Below are positions 8,946 to 17,551 of a DNA stretch of 64,000 nucleotides, in pieces (position 1 is the first letter of the stretch; each line of letters starts with the position of its first letter). The notes beneath the pieces are model-generated. The model did no database searches. It was not told the DNA's origin and saw only the letters and a program-made list of their open reading frames with translations. The stretch lies in contig CACJRK010000002.1 in the NCBI GenBank assembly GCA_902595795.1, forward strand, positions 1 through 64,000, in the 5' to 3' direction. Source of the stretch: an uncultured Pelagibacteraceae bacterium. GTDB taxonomy: Bacteria; Pseudomonadota; Alphaproteobacteria; Pelagibacterales; Pelagibacteraceae. The translations under genes were made by a program, and so were the position numbers.

Positions 8946-9559
8946 TTAATTATTTTTTTTATTTGATTTATAATTAAGTCTTCATTTTTTTTTATGTCTA
9001 AATTTGAATTAATTATTTTATAAAATTTTTTTTTTGATTTAGCTAATTTTAAGAAACCTTTTTGAACTTTATTATAAAAATCCATATTAAATCTATCATA
9101 TCTGTTTAATGATTTTCTTTTTTTGAGTCTAAAAAATAGATTTTTTTTGTCCACGATATTAATAAAAGTAAAATTAATTTTAATATCTTTTAATAAAAAT
9201 CTATTTATAATATTTATAATTTTCAAATCAATTCCCATCCCAAAATGCTGATATGCAATTGTGGAGTCTGTAAATCTATCAATTAGGATAACTTTTTTCT
9301 TATAAAATTTTTTTATAAGATTTATATTTTCACTCCTTGCAGCTAAATATAAAAGTAAGTCTGTTTTAACATTAAAATTGGATTTTTTGTTTAGAATTAA
9401 TCGTCTTATTTTTTCTGAATTTAAACTACCACCTGGTTCTCTAATTTTTATATAGTTAATTTTTTTTTTATCTAAATATTTTGATACTTTATTGATGTGG
9501 TGACTTTTACCGCTGCCTTCTATACCTTCAAAGACAATAATTGGTTTATTAGACATCAC
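8942..9559 (-). CDS. tmk: Thymidylate kinase
   Basis: This 205-residue P-loop kinase phosphorylates dTMP to dTDP. The P-loop is EGIEGSGKS (residues 11-19). The DRFTDSTIAYQ segment binds the nucleotide monophosphate, and an arginine/lysine-rich LID region (LKKRKSLNRYDRF) follows. Length is normal. It overlaps dacA by 11 bases and holB by 4, so it is translated from a polycistronic message. There is a Met-Met start, and the second Met is equally possible. Confidence 0.94.
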   Translation of the reverse strand: MMSNKPIIVFEGIEGSGKSHHINKVSKYLDKKKINYIKIREPGGSLNSEKIRRLILNKKSNFNVKTDLLLYLAARSENINLIKKFYKKKVILIDRFTDSTIAYQHFGMGIDLKIINIINRFLLKDIKINFTFINIVDKKNLFFRLKKRKSLNRYDRFNMDFYNKVQKGFLKLAKSKKKFYKIINSNLDIKKNEDLIINQIKKIIK

Positions 9560-10700
9560 CCCAAATTAAATAATTTATTGATTTAATAAGCCTTGTAAAA
9601 AAATTCACTTTTTTAATTTCTTTTGATGAAAGCAAATCATACTCTCCAACTAATTCTTGATCATAAACAACTCTTAAAGTGGCTACTTTTTCGTCTTTTT
9701 TAATTGGTGCTTCAACCGGACCGTCGTATTTAACAACAACTTTTAAAAGTTTTTTTTTTGCTTTTTTAATAGTTTTGTAAATATCTTCATTTGTATATGC
9801 ATCCACACTATTCTCTTTACCTAACCATATATCGATTTTATGAAAAGGTTTATTTGCTTTTGCTATTTCAACTAGATCATAATTAGTAAGACCGAATGTA
9901 AGTAATTTTGTACTTTCACGTGATCTGGCATTTTTGGAATTAAAACCACTTCCTACTGCTATCAATCTTCTACCATTTCTATCAATTGATGAAGCTAGAG
10001 AATATTTTTCAACAGCTAAATAACCTGTTTTTATTCCATCAGCCCCAAGGTTTTTATAAAGCAAAGGATTTCTATTTCCTTGAGTAATTGGATCACCTCC
10101 TGTTCTGTCCCAAGTAAATTCTTTTTCAGCAAACATTTTATAATACTCAGGATGTTCCTTAATTAAATATCTAGACATTTTTAAAATATCTCTAACAGTT
10201 GAATAATTATCAGGATCATTAATGCCTGAAGAATTTGAAAAATTTGTATTGTCCATACCTAATTCTTTTGCCTTAGCTGTCATCAAAATTGCAAATTCTT
10301 CTTCGGTGCCAGCTATACCTTCAGCTAATGCAATACAAGCATCATTCCCTGAAGCAACAATAATACCTCTTAATAAATTTTCTACAGATACTTCATCACC
10401 TACCATTATAAACATTGATGAATAGCCTGATGTGGACAATCTCCAAGCTTTTTCAGAGATTATGAATTTTTCTTCTAATTTCAGATCTCCTGACTTAATT
10501 AAATCAAAAGCAATAATTGCAGTCATGATTTTTGTCATCGATGCTGGATAAATTGAAATATCAGGTTCTTTTTCATAAAGAATTTCTCCTGAGTGATAGT
10601 CCTGTAATATTGCGGTTCTTGCTTTCACATCAAAATTAGCTTTTAATGTATTTGTAAATAAAAAACTGTAAAAAATTATAATTATAATTACTCTAAACAT
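9549..10700 (-). CDS. dacA: D-alanyl-D-alanine carboxypeptidase (PBP5/DacA family)
   Basis: This 383-residue serine peptidase trims the terminal D-Ala from peptidoglycan pentapeptides. All three penicillin-binding motifs are present: SMTK with nucleophile Ser54 and Lys57, SGN at 117-119, and KTG at 224-226. A hydrophobic segment at residues 4-20 is a likely signal peptide, and the C-terminal region resembles the PBP5 beta domain and membrane anchor. It sits between the RlpA-like lipoprotein gene (8-base overlap) and tmk. With mltB and rlpA it forms a small peptidoglycan-remodelling group. Confidence 0.95.
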   Translation of the reverse strand: MFRVIIIIIFYSFLFTNTLKANFDVKARTAILQDYHSGEILYEKEPDISIYPASMTKIMTAIIAFDLIKSGDLKLEEKFIISEKAWRLSTSGYSSMFIMVGDEVSVENLLRGIIVASGNDACIALAEGIAGTEEEFAILMTAKAKELGMDNTNFSNSSGINDPDNYSTVRDILKMSRYLIKEHPEYYKMFAEKEFTWDRTGGDPITQGNRNPLLYKNLGADGIKTGYLAVEKYSLASSIDRNGRRLIAVGSGFNSKNARSRESTKLLTFGLTNYDLVEIAKANKPFHKIDIWLGKENSVDAYTNEDIYKTIKKAKKKLLKVVVKYDGPVEAPIKKDEKVATLRVVYDQELVGEYDLLSSKEIKKVNFFTRLIKSINYLIWGDV

Positions 10701-11451
10701 CTTTTAATATTTCTATATTTTCAAAATTTAATACTTTAATTTCATTAAATGATTTTTCTAGTTTTTTTATATCATTATATGGACCCAATAATACCCTATA
10801 TTTAGTTTTAGAAAGTTTCTTAATTATTGAGTTTTTTATATTTGTTTCATTCTTAATTCTATTAATCATATTTTCAGCTGAGTCTTTGTAATAAAAATCT
10901 GCAATTTTAATTGAATATAAAAATTTTTCTTGTTTTTTAATATTTTTTTTTTCAGTTTCTTTACCTAAATTATCTATAGTAATTCCATCAACTGGAGCTT
11001 TTTCAGCCACTTTTTTTTCTTCATCAAAGGTTTTAGCTTTTTTAGCTATAAATGTTGATTTATTGGATATTAAAACAAGATCAATATAAGGTTCATTAAA
11101 ATCAAGAGATAACTCTTCAGCAATTCGTTTAGTTATTACTGAATTATAAAAATCAGAGAATTTAACATTGTTAGAGATCACTTCTGCTATGATTGATTTA
11201 TCGTTGGCTGGATTTGTTATTTTAACAAATGAATTTTTTTTAATTTTATTATGAAAAATTAAAAGAGATCTATTGTCAATTTTTTTAGATATTTTTTTTT
11301 CTTTTTTTAGCTGATCATCATATATCAAAGCAAAACCAGTATTACTATATTTTTGGTCACTTATATAAACTAAAGATTTATTTTTTTCAAATTGATTACA
11401 AGCAGATAATAAAAAAATAGAAAAAATTAATAAAAGTTTTTTAAAGTTCAT
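10693..11451 (-). CDS. RlpA-like lipoprotein with SPOR domain
   Basis: A 252-residue probable outer-membrane lipoprotein. The signal ends in a lipobox, LLSAC, with Cys18. The middle (about 55-130) looks like a divergent double-psi beta-barrel. Asp59 and His67 keep the spacing of the Asp/His pair important in RlpA transglycosylases, and FVKITNPANDKS mirrors the RVTNLxNGRS stretch, but the conserved DRGP is not recognisable. Residues about 170-250 match an SPOR domain, which binds denuded septal peptidoglycan. Position between mltB and dacA is typical of alphaproteobacterial rlpA. Enzyme activity is uncertain. Confidence 0.72.
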   Translation of the reverse strand: MNFKKLLLIFSIFLLSACNQFEKNKSLVYISDQKYSNTGFALIYDDQLKKEKKISKKIDNRSLLIFHNKIKKNSFVKITNPANDKSIIAEVISNNVKFSDFYNSVITKRIAEELSLDFNEPYIDLVLISNKSTFIAKKAKTFDEEKKVAEKAPVDGITIDNLGKETEKKNIKKQEKFLYSIKIADFYYKDSAENMINRIKNETNIKNSIIKKLSKTKYRVLLGPYNDIKKLEKSFNEIKVLNFENIEILKDV

Positions 11452-12442
11452 TTTTAAATTTATCTTTCAATGTACAAACAGCTAAAGCAAATCGCAATGA
11501 TCTGTTCCATTTTAGTATTATCTCGTAGTTATCAAATACAATATAAGCTGGATTTAATGTTTCAGCATCAGGAATTATATCTTTATCTGGTGTTATAATT
11601 GCTACATTGAATTTATTATACTTACTATCTATCTGATTATTATTTTTTATATATTTTCTAAAATATTTTAATTTTTTTTTATCATGGAGTTTTTTTGCTG
11701 AAATATTTAAATATTTTTTTGGAATATCCTCTGATAAATCTATTCGATAAAAACAAGGATTGTTAATTTTCCAACCTATTTGATTTAAATAATTTGATGC
11801 TGAAGCGTAAGCATCATTATTATTTTTTAAATCTATATATCCATTAGTATCATGATCAATTGCATAATTTTTCATTGTAGATGGCATAAATTGAAAAAAA
11901 CCAAAAGCTCCAGCCCAAGACCCATATAATGTTCTGTAGTCTATCTGTTTATTTTCTATTAAACTCAAAAGAATTAATAGTTCATTTGTAAAAAATTCTG
12001 ATCTTCTTTTATCAAAGCTTAAGGTGGCTAAAGAGGATAAAATATCCATTTTACCAACGTATGTTCCAAAATTAGTCTCTATACCCATTAGAGCCAGGAG
12101 TAACTCTCTTTCAATACCAAATTCGTCTTCAACTGAATCTATAAGTTTTGAATTTTTCTCGTAAAATTTTTTACCTAACGAAACTTTTTTTGATGATGTT
12201 CTTTTTGAAATATAAGTTTTGGTATCCTCATAAAATTCAGGTTGATATCTATCATATTTTATTACATCTGATAAAAATTTAGTATCAGACATAACTATAT
12301 CAAAAGTTTTTTCCGAAATGTTATTTTCTAAAGCTATTTTTTTGAAATCTATTTTCCAATTTTCAAAATCTTTATTGATATCAGCAAATGAACAATTTGT
12401 AGAAATTATAACAAAAAATAAAAAAGAACTAATTTGTTTCAT
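11441..12442 (-). CDS. MltB-family lytic murein transglycosylase
   Basis: A 333-residue exported enzyme that cleaves the glycan strand with anhydro-muramic acid formation. The N-terminus is a signal peptide (about 1-20). The catalytic glutamate lies in MGIETNFG (Glu122). The downstream block GSWAGAFGFFQFMPST and the DLKNNNDAYASASNYL region are characteristic of SltB/MltB enzymes. No lipobox is seen, so the protein is probably periplasmic and soluble. It overlaps rarD upstream by 14 bases and the rlpA-like gene downstream by 11. Confidence 0.92.
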   Translation of the reverse strand: MKQISSFLFFVIISTNCSFADINKDFENWKIDFKKIALENNISEKTFDIVMSDTKFLSDVIKYDRYQPEFYEDTKTYISKRTSSKKVSLGKKFYEKNSKLIDSVEDEFGIERELLLALMGIETNFGTYVGKMDILSSLATLSFDKRRSEFFTNELLILLSLIENKQIDYRTLYGSWAGAFGFFQFMPSTMKNYAIDHDTNGYIDLKNNNDAYASASNYLNQIGWKINNPCFYRIDLSEDIPKKYLNISAKKLHDKKKLKYFRKYIKNNNQIDSKYNKFNVAIITPDKDIIPDAETLNPAYIVFDNYEIILKWNRSLRFALAVCTLKDKFKNEL

Positions 12443-13307
12443 GCAAATCCTTTAAATATATAATTACAGCAATCCAAATAAAAATAAAACTAACTAATTT
12501 TGTGATTGAAAAAGGCTCATTGTAATAAAAATATCCTAATAAAAATTGAAAAGACGGAGTTATGTAAAAAATCATACCTGCTGGTCCTAAACCACAAAGT
12601 TCAACCCCTCTTACATATAAAAATAAAGGTATAACTGTCATTGGACCAGCAAGAAAAATAAATAGCATCATTGGTGGATCTGAAAATTGAAAATCATTAT
12701 ATCCTTTGCTCGCTATTAAATAAAAAGCTAACAGCGCAAATGGTAATATAAATAAACTCTCAATCAAAAGACCTATATCTGTATCAACATTAATTTTTTT
12801 TCTTATCAGATTGTAAAATCCCCAGCTTAAAGCAACAATTAAACCAACCCATGGTAATGATTTGATACTTACTATTATTAAAAAAAGAATTGATAAAATG
12901 ACTAATAAAATCGAAAAAACTCTTTTTTTATTAAGTTTTTCTTTAAAAAAAAAATATCCTAACATCACACTTAAAATTGGCATTATAAAATATCCAAAGC
13001 TTGCATCAATAATTCTATTAGTAGCTATTGCATATATCCAAACACCCCAATTAATAAAAATCAAAAATCCAGAAATAAATAAATAAAATAAATTAGATTT
13101 ACTTTTAATAATTTCAAAAAAAATACTCCATTTTGAAAATAAAAAAGTAGTTATTAATAATGTAAAAGCTGTCCACAAACATCTATGAACTACTAATTCG
13201 ATATGTCCAATAAAAGCAATATATTTAAAATAAATGACACCAAAAAAACCCCACCAAAAAGATCCAAATCCTGCAAGTAATAAGCCTTTATTAAATTCTT
13301 TATTCAT
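12429..13307 (-). CDS. rarD: RarD-type EamA permease
   Basis: A 292-residue inner-membrane protein with about ten hydrophobic helices, of the drug/metabolite transporter superfamily. The N-terminus G(F)GSFWWGFFGVIYFK, the VVHRCLWT segment and the second-half sequence LYVRGVELCGLGPAGMIFYI match the RarD subfamily. Its members are annotated as chloramphenicol-sensitivity proteins, but the natural substrate is unknown. It is the first gene of the long minus-strand run to the MBL gene. The 86 bases between it and tRNA-Ser must hold its promoter and that of the tRNA. Confidence 0.88.
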   Translation of the reverse strand: MNKEFNKGLLLAGFGSFWWGFFGVIYFKYIAFIGHIELVVHRCLWTAFTLLITTFLFSKWSIFFEIIKSKSNLFYLFISGFLIFINWGVWIYAIATNRIIDASFGYFIMPILSVMLGYFFFKEKLNKKRVFSILLVILSILFLIIVSIKSLPWVGLIVALSWGFYNLIRKKINVDTDIGLLIESLFILPFALLAFYLIASKGYNDFQFSDPPMMLFIFLAGPMTVIPLFLYVRGVELCGLGPAGMIFYITPSFQFLLGYFYYNEPFSITKLVSFIFIWIAVIIYLKDLHETN

Positions 13308-13393
13308 AGGAAATTTTGGTTACTGTAATTAACAAGTTTATTAGACTATTTTATGGTTGAATTAAATAATTATAATTATAAAACCTTGCTCAC

Positions 13394-13483
13394 GGAGAGA
13401 TGGCTGAGCGGTTGAAAGCACCGGTCTTGAAAACCGGCAAAGGGGCAACTCTTTCCTGGGTTCGAATCCCAGTCTCTCCGCCA
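13394..13483 (+). tRNA. tRNA-Ser (anticodon TGA), CCA encoded
   Basis: A 90-base class II tRNA with acceptor GGAGAGA/TCTCTCC, discriminator G and CCA. The anticodon arm CCGGT-CTTGAAA-ACCGG reads TGA. A long variable arm (AAAGGGGCAACTCTTT) and the GGTTCGAATCC T-arm are present. A TATAAA at 13377-13382 may be its -10 box. The CCA directly abuts the stop codon of sdhE on the opposite strand with no spacer. Confidence 0.97.
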
Positions 13484-13747
13484 CTATTTTTCAACATAAT
13501 CAAAATTTTTAAATAAATCAGTAACATTATTTTTTTCAAAAATAAAATCTGTCTCTAAACCGTTTAAAAAATTGTATAAATTTGAATCATCAATATCCAA
13601 TAATTTTTCTAATTTCACTAAATCATCATCACTTAAGTCATTAATATATTTTTTAACAAAAGCTCCTAAAAGTTTATCCATTTCTTTAGTGCCCCTGTAA
13701 TTTGATCGATAAATAATTTTTTTTTTTAATTCGTCTATATTGATCAT
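13484..13747 (-). CDS. sdhE: FAD assembly factor SdhE
   Basis: An 87-residue SdhE/YgfY/Sdh5 family protein, which promotes covalent FAD attachment to succinate dehydrogenase. The diagnostic RGxxE motif is RGTKE (Arg18, Gly19, Glu22), followed by the helical MDKLLGAFVKKY and a DLSDDDLVKLEKLL segment. Size is typical. It is divergent from recG with only a few dozen bases between the starts, a linkage seen in alphaproteobacteria. Its stop codon touches the tRNA-Ser CCA. Confidence 0.9.
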   Translation of the reverse strand: MINIDELKKKIIYRSNYRGTKEMDKLLGAFVKKYINDLSDDDLVKLEKLLDIDDSNLYNFLNGLETDFIFEKNNVTDLFKNFDYVEK

Positions 13748-13772
13748 AAATATTAGAATATATTAGTTGTTA

Positions 13773-15824
13773 ATGAATAATAAAACAAATTATGAATACC
13801 TATTGTCAGATTTAAGCTCTTTAAAAGGCGTAGGTGAAAAAACTAAAAGTTTATTAAAAAAGAAAAATATAAATAATTTGTTTGATTTATTATGGAAACT
13901 TCCAAAATCTTATACTGATAGAAGCTTATCAGTAAAGATCAAGGATTTAAAAATTGGCGAAACTCAAACAGTAACAATAGTTCCGCAAAAATATAACTTT
14001 CCCAGAGTAAGGAAATTACCAAACAGAGTTTTATGTAATGACGAAACCGGTGAAATAGATTGTGTTTTTTTTAATAGTTATGAGGGTTATGTTAAAAAAT
14101 TATTACCTTTAGGTAAAGAAATTACTGTTAGTGGTAAGATAGGTTATTTCAGAAATAAATATCAAATTACAAATCCAAAATATATATCTGAGGATTCTAC
14201 TTTAATTAAAAAAACTCATAATAAATATTCATTAACGGAAGGAATTACTGAAAAAATATATAATAAAATAATAAATCAAATTATTGAAAATTTACCTGAC
14301 TTTAAAGAGTGGCACTCAGAAAATATTTTGTCTAAATTTAAAAATATAAGCTGGAATAATTCAATCAAAGAATTACATAGAGCTGAAAATATTGGAAATT
14401 TTAAATCAAATTTTTATCAAAGACTTGCCTTTGATGAAATATTTTCAACATTTCTAGTTAATTCAGAAATAAGAAAAAAAATAAGAAAAATTAAAAAAAA
14501 AAGTAAGATAATTAATCTAAATAAACAAAAATCAATAATAAATAAATTAGATTTTTCACTTACAAAAGATCAGATTAAATCACTTAATGAAATAAACAAA
14601 GATTTAGGTTCTTCAAATAAAATGTTTAGACTTTTACAAGGTGACGTTGGCAGCGGAAAAACAATTGTTTCACTTTTGGCATCAATTAATACTATAAATT
14701 CTGGTTTCCAAGTTGCATTTATGGCACCTACAGAAATTCTTGCAAGACAACATTTTACACTAGCAAAAAAAATATTTCCTACCAATATTAATGTAGAGTT
14801 AATATCTGGAAAATCTGAATATAAAGTAAAAAAAATAATACTTCAAAAGTTAGAAAATAATCAGATCAATATTATTTTTGGAACACATGCGATTTTTCAA
14901 AAAAAAGTAATTTTTAAAAAATTGGGGTTAATAATTATAGATGAACAACATAAATTTGGAGTAAATCAAAGAAAGAGATTATCAGACAAAGGTGGACCAA
15001 ATTGCGATGTTCTCTTAATGACGGCAACACCTATACCACGAACTTTAACAATGACGATTTATGGTGATATGGATGTTTCAATAATTCGTGAAAAACCTAA
15101 AAGAAGGAAACCAATTAAGACTTACAGTAAATTAGAAGTTAAAATAGAAGACGTTTTAAAATTTATCAAAAAAGAAATCAAAGTTGGGAACCAAATTTTT
15201 TGGGTTTGTCCTTTAATTGAAGAGTCAAAAAAATTAGACCATTCATCAGCTGTAAAAAAATTTGAATATTTAAAGCAAAAATTTCCAAACGAAGTATGCT
15301 TACTTCATGGAAAAACAGATATTACAGAAAAAAATGAGATACTTAACAATTTTTTAAAAAATAAATTTAAAATTTTAGTTTCAACGACTATTATTGAGGT
15401 AGGCATTGATTTTCCAAATGCGAATGTAATAGTAATTGAAAATGCAAATAAATTTGGACTGTCTCAACTTCATCAATTAAGGGGAAGAGTCGGTCGTGGA
15501 GATAGAGATTCAACATGTATTCTTTTGTTCAAATCCAATTTGAGTGAAAATGCTAAAAAAAGAATTAAAATTTTAAAAGAAACAAATGATGGTTTTTTAA
15601 TATCTGAAGAGGATATGAAATTACGAGGTTTTGGAGATATTTTGGGTTTTAAACAAAGTGGAATTAAAAATTTCAAATTAGCAGATCCAATTCATAATAG
15701 TGATCTTTTTTTATTGGCTGAGAAAGAAATGAGAAGAATTGAAAATTCTAATGAGGATATAAGCAAATTTAAACCTTTAATTAAACTATATGATAGAGCA
15801 GATATAATTAATGATATTGCTTAA
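13773..15824 (+). CDS. recG: ATP-dependent DNA helicase RecG
   Basis: A superfamily 2 helicase (683 residues from this start) that remodels stalled forks and Holliday junctions. The N-terminal wedge domain (PKSYTDRS region) is followed by helicase motifs: Walker A GDVGSGKT, the DEQH box in IIDEQHKFGVNQR, motif III MTATPIPRT, and the QLRGRVGRG motif VI. I chose the ATG giving MNNKTNYEYLL. A TTG six bases upstream (13767) would add two residues. The 3' end overlaps the convergent DUF502 gene by 4 bases. Confidence 0.96.
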   Translation: MNNKTNYEYLLSDLSSLKGVGEKTKSLLKKKNINNLFDLLWKLPKSYTDRSLSVKIKDLKIGETQTVTIVPQKYNFPRVRKLPNRVLCNDETGEIDCVFFNSYEGYVKKLLPLGKEITVSGKIGYFRNKYQITNPKYISEDSTLIKKTHNKYSLTEGITEKIYNKIINQIIENLPDFKEWHSENILSKFKNISWNNSIKELHRAENIGNFKSNFYQRLAFDEIFSTFLVNSEIRKKIRKIKKKSKIINLNKQKSIINKLDFSLTKDQIKSLNEINKDLGSSNKMFRLLQGDVGSGKTIVSLLASINTINSGFQVAFMAPTEILARQHFTLAKKIFPTNINVELISGKSEYKVKKIILQKLENNQINIIFGTHAIFQKKVIFKKLGLIIIDEQHKFGVNQRKRLSDKGGPNCDVLLMTATPIPRTLTMTIYGDMDVSIIREKPKRRKPIKTYSKLEVKIEDVLKFIKKEIKVGNQIFWVCPLIEESKKLDHSSAVKKFEYLKQKFPNEVCLLHGKTDITEKNEILNNFLKNKFKILVSTTIIEVGIDFPNANVIVIENANKFGLSQLHQLRGRVGRGDRDSTCILLFKSNLSENAKKRIKILKETNDGFLISEEDMKLRGFGDILGFKQSGIKNFKLADPIHNSDLFLLAEKEMRRIENSNEDISKFKPLIKLYDRADIINDIA

Positions 15825-16438
15825 GACTTTTTAGTAGATGTGCCTGCCGAAACTATAAACTTAGATGCTTCCTCAAAAGACATATTTAAATATATAACGT
15901 CTTCTATTGGGAACATTAATAAAAAACCACTAGTTGGATTTGGTGTGGTTGGAACAAATACGTTAATTAAATTCTTGCCAGTTTTTTGTGCCATTTCACC
16001 TTTATTTTCTTTTGTAGCAAAACCAACAGCCCAAACCCCTTTTCTTGGATATTCAATTAACACGACACTTCTTTTTTTATCATCTGATTTTGAAAACGTT
16101 TCAGTCATTTGAACAACCGCAGAATAGACTGTTCTTAAAAATGGAATTCTTTTAAATAAATCGTCAATTAATTTAAGAATTCTTCTTCCAAAAAAAGATA
16201 AAGAAAGTCCACCAACAATTGTTATAAGTAGAATTGAAATAATAATTTCAACCCCAGGAATATTAAAAGGTAAATAGCTATTTGGATTAATGTTTTTTGG
16301 AATTAAATTTGATGAAATACCAATTAAAATCTTAGTAAGGTACAAAGTAAAGCCAATTGGTATTAATACAACAACACCAGTAATAAAATAATTTCTTAAA
16401 GTTAATGAAAATGATTTTTTTGAGCCTTTTTTTGCCAT
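15821..16438 (-). CDS. DUF502 family membrane protein
   Basis: A 205-residue protein of the DUF502 family, function unknown. It has two transmembrane segments (about residues 14-35 and 58-85). A cytosolic or periplasmic domain follows with the conserved IPFLRTVYSAVVQMTE run, then LIEYPRKGVWAVGFAT and VFVPTTPNPTSGFLLMFP. Such genes often neighbour recG and sdhE in alphaproteobacteria. A 25-codon ORF encoding a hydrophobic peptide ends 8 bases before its ATG. Confidence 0.88.
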   Translation of the reverse strand: MAKKGSKKSFSLTLRNYFITGVVVLIPIGFTLYLTKILIGISSNLIPKNINPNSYLPFNIPGVEIIISILLITIVGGLSLSFFGRRILKLIDDLFKRIPFLRTVYSAVVQMTETFSKSDDKKRSVVLIEYPRKGVWAVGFATKENKGEMAQKTGKNLINVFVPTTPNPTSGFLLMFPIEDVIYLNMSFEEASKFIVSAGTSTKKS

Positions 16439-16446
16439 ATTTAGAA

Positions 16447-16524
16447 TTAATTATAACTAGCGTATAACACAAAAACAATTGCAATGATAAATAATACAAT
16501 TAAAATTTTGTTATTAAGATTCAT
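16447..16524 (-). CDS. Possible 25-residue single-helix membrane peptide
   Basis: An uninterrupted ATG-to-TAA frame encodes 25 residues beginning MNLNNKILIV, with a continuous hydrophobic helix and a short polar tail ending SYN. The stop lies 8 bases before the DUF502 start on the same strand, the spacing of an operon mate or translational coupler. No strong Shine-Dalgarno sequence precedes it, and the region also has to hold the promoter of the divergent M48 gene. The frame could therefore be accidental. Confidence 0.35.
   Translation of the reverse strand: MNLNNKILIVLFIIAIVFVLYASYN
16479..16506 (+). promoter_or_regulatory. Candidate promoter of the M48 protease gene
   Basis: TTGCAA (16479-16484), 16 bases, TAAAAT (16501-16506), directed toward the ATG at 16555. 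A short inverted repeat, GATTCA-TG-TGAATC at 16518-16531, sits just after the expected start of transcription. Base composition makes chance matches easy. Confidence 0.35.
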
Positions 16525-16554
16525 GTGAATCACTAATATCAATTTTAAATAGAT

Positions 16555-17382
16555 ATGGATAGAAGAAAATTTTTAACATATGTTGGTTGTGGTTGTGGAA
16601 GTTTACTTTTACACTCTTGTTCTAGTGCACCTATTACTGATAGAAAACAATTAAAAATTATTCCTGAAGCGAAGTTGAATGCTCAAGCTGCTCAAATTTA
16701 TGAAAAAATCAAAGAAAAAGAGAAGATGAGTGATGATATTAAAACATTAAATGAGATTAAAGAAATTGGAAAAAAAATGGAAGATTCCATTAGTGAATAT
16801 TTTTATAGAGTAAATTTAAAAGATCCAACTTCCAATTTTAATTGGGAGTATATTTTAATTGATAATAAAAAAATGAGAAATGCTTGGTGTATGCCTGGTG
16901 GTAAGATTGCAGTTTATACAGGAATATTAGATGTTACTAAAAATACAAATGGTTTAGCTGCAGTAATGGGTCATGAAGTTGCTCATGCGGTAGCTAAACA
17001 TTCAGTTGAAAGAGCTAGCAGAGGTGTGTTGTTAAATACTGGAGCAAGAATAATAGATATTGCAAGTGGTGGTGTTCTATCTGATATTAATAGGACTACA
17101 GGTATGGATACAGTTGGCTTACTAGCTCAATTGGGTATTATGAATCCATTCAATAGAAAACAAGAAAGCGAAGCAGATTATTTAGGAATGATTTTTTCAT
17201 CATTGTCTGGATACGATATTAGAGAAACAATAAAAATATGGGAACGAATGAAAGAATTTAACAAAGGTAAAGAGCCACCTCAATTTATGAGCACTCATCC
17301 TTCCTCAGATACACGTATTAGACAGTTAAATAAATGGATGAACCAAGTAATTTTAGATTATCCACCAATTGCGTTAAGTTAA
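16555..17382 (+). CDS. M48-family metalloprotease, Tat/lipoprotein-like signal
   Basis: A 275-residue zinc metalloprotease. HEVAH (residues 140-144) and ESEAD (204-208) provide the zinc ligands and catalytic Glu of family M48. It resembles LoiP/YcaL-type periplasmic proteases that degrade misfolded envelope proteins. The N-terminus DRRKFL followed by a short hydrophobic core and LHSC looks like a twin-arginine signal joined to a lipobox at Cys22. The window also encodes TatABC, consistent with Tat export. It is a single gene converging on tRNA-Lys, whose CCA is 9 bases downstream. Confidence 0.88.
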   Translation: MDRRKFLTYVGCGCGSLLLHSCSSAPITDRKQLKIIPEAKLNAQAAQIYEKIKEKEKMSDDIKTLNEIKEIGKKMEDSISEYFYRVNLKDPTSNFNWEYILIDNKKMRNAWCMPGGKIAVYTGILDVTKNTNGLAAVMGHEVAHAVAKHSVERASRGVLLNTGARIIDIASGGVLSDINRTTGMDTVGLLAQLGIMNPFNRKQESEADYLGMIFSSLSGYDIRETIKIWERMKEFNKGKEPPQFMSTHPSSDTRIRQLNKWMNQVILDYPPIALS

Positions 17383-17391
17383 TAGAATAAG

Positions 17392-17467
<76 letters not shown>

Positions 17468-17470
17468 CCA

Positions 17471-17491
17471 AATTATTCAAATTGAATAATT
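17471..17491. promoter_or_regulatory. Perfect 10-1-10 palindrome at the tRNA-Lys start
   Basis: Arms AATTATTCAA and TTGAATAATT flank one base. The site lies between the tRNA-Lys 5' end and its -10 box, where transcription would begin. It could be an operator or a hairpin in the pre-tRNA leader. A palindrome of this length is not very unlikely by chance in A/T-rich DNA, so the role is open. Confidence 0.3.
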
Positions 17492-17493
17492 GT

Positions 17494-17521
17494 TATATAC
17501 AGAATTATTATTTTTTTTCAA
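17494..17521 (-). promoter_or_regulatory. Candidate promoter of tRNA-Lys
   Basis: Minus strand: TTGAAA (17516-17521), 16 bases, TATATA (17494-17499). The start would fall inside the palindrome at 17471-17491, about 20 bases before the tRNA. A TTGACA also occurs slightly upstream. Confidence 0.45.
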
Positions 17522-17551
17522 ATGTCAATTTTAACTAAATCTATACACCTA

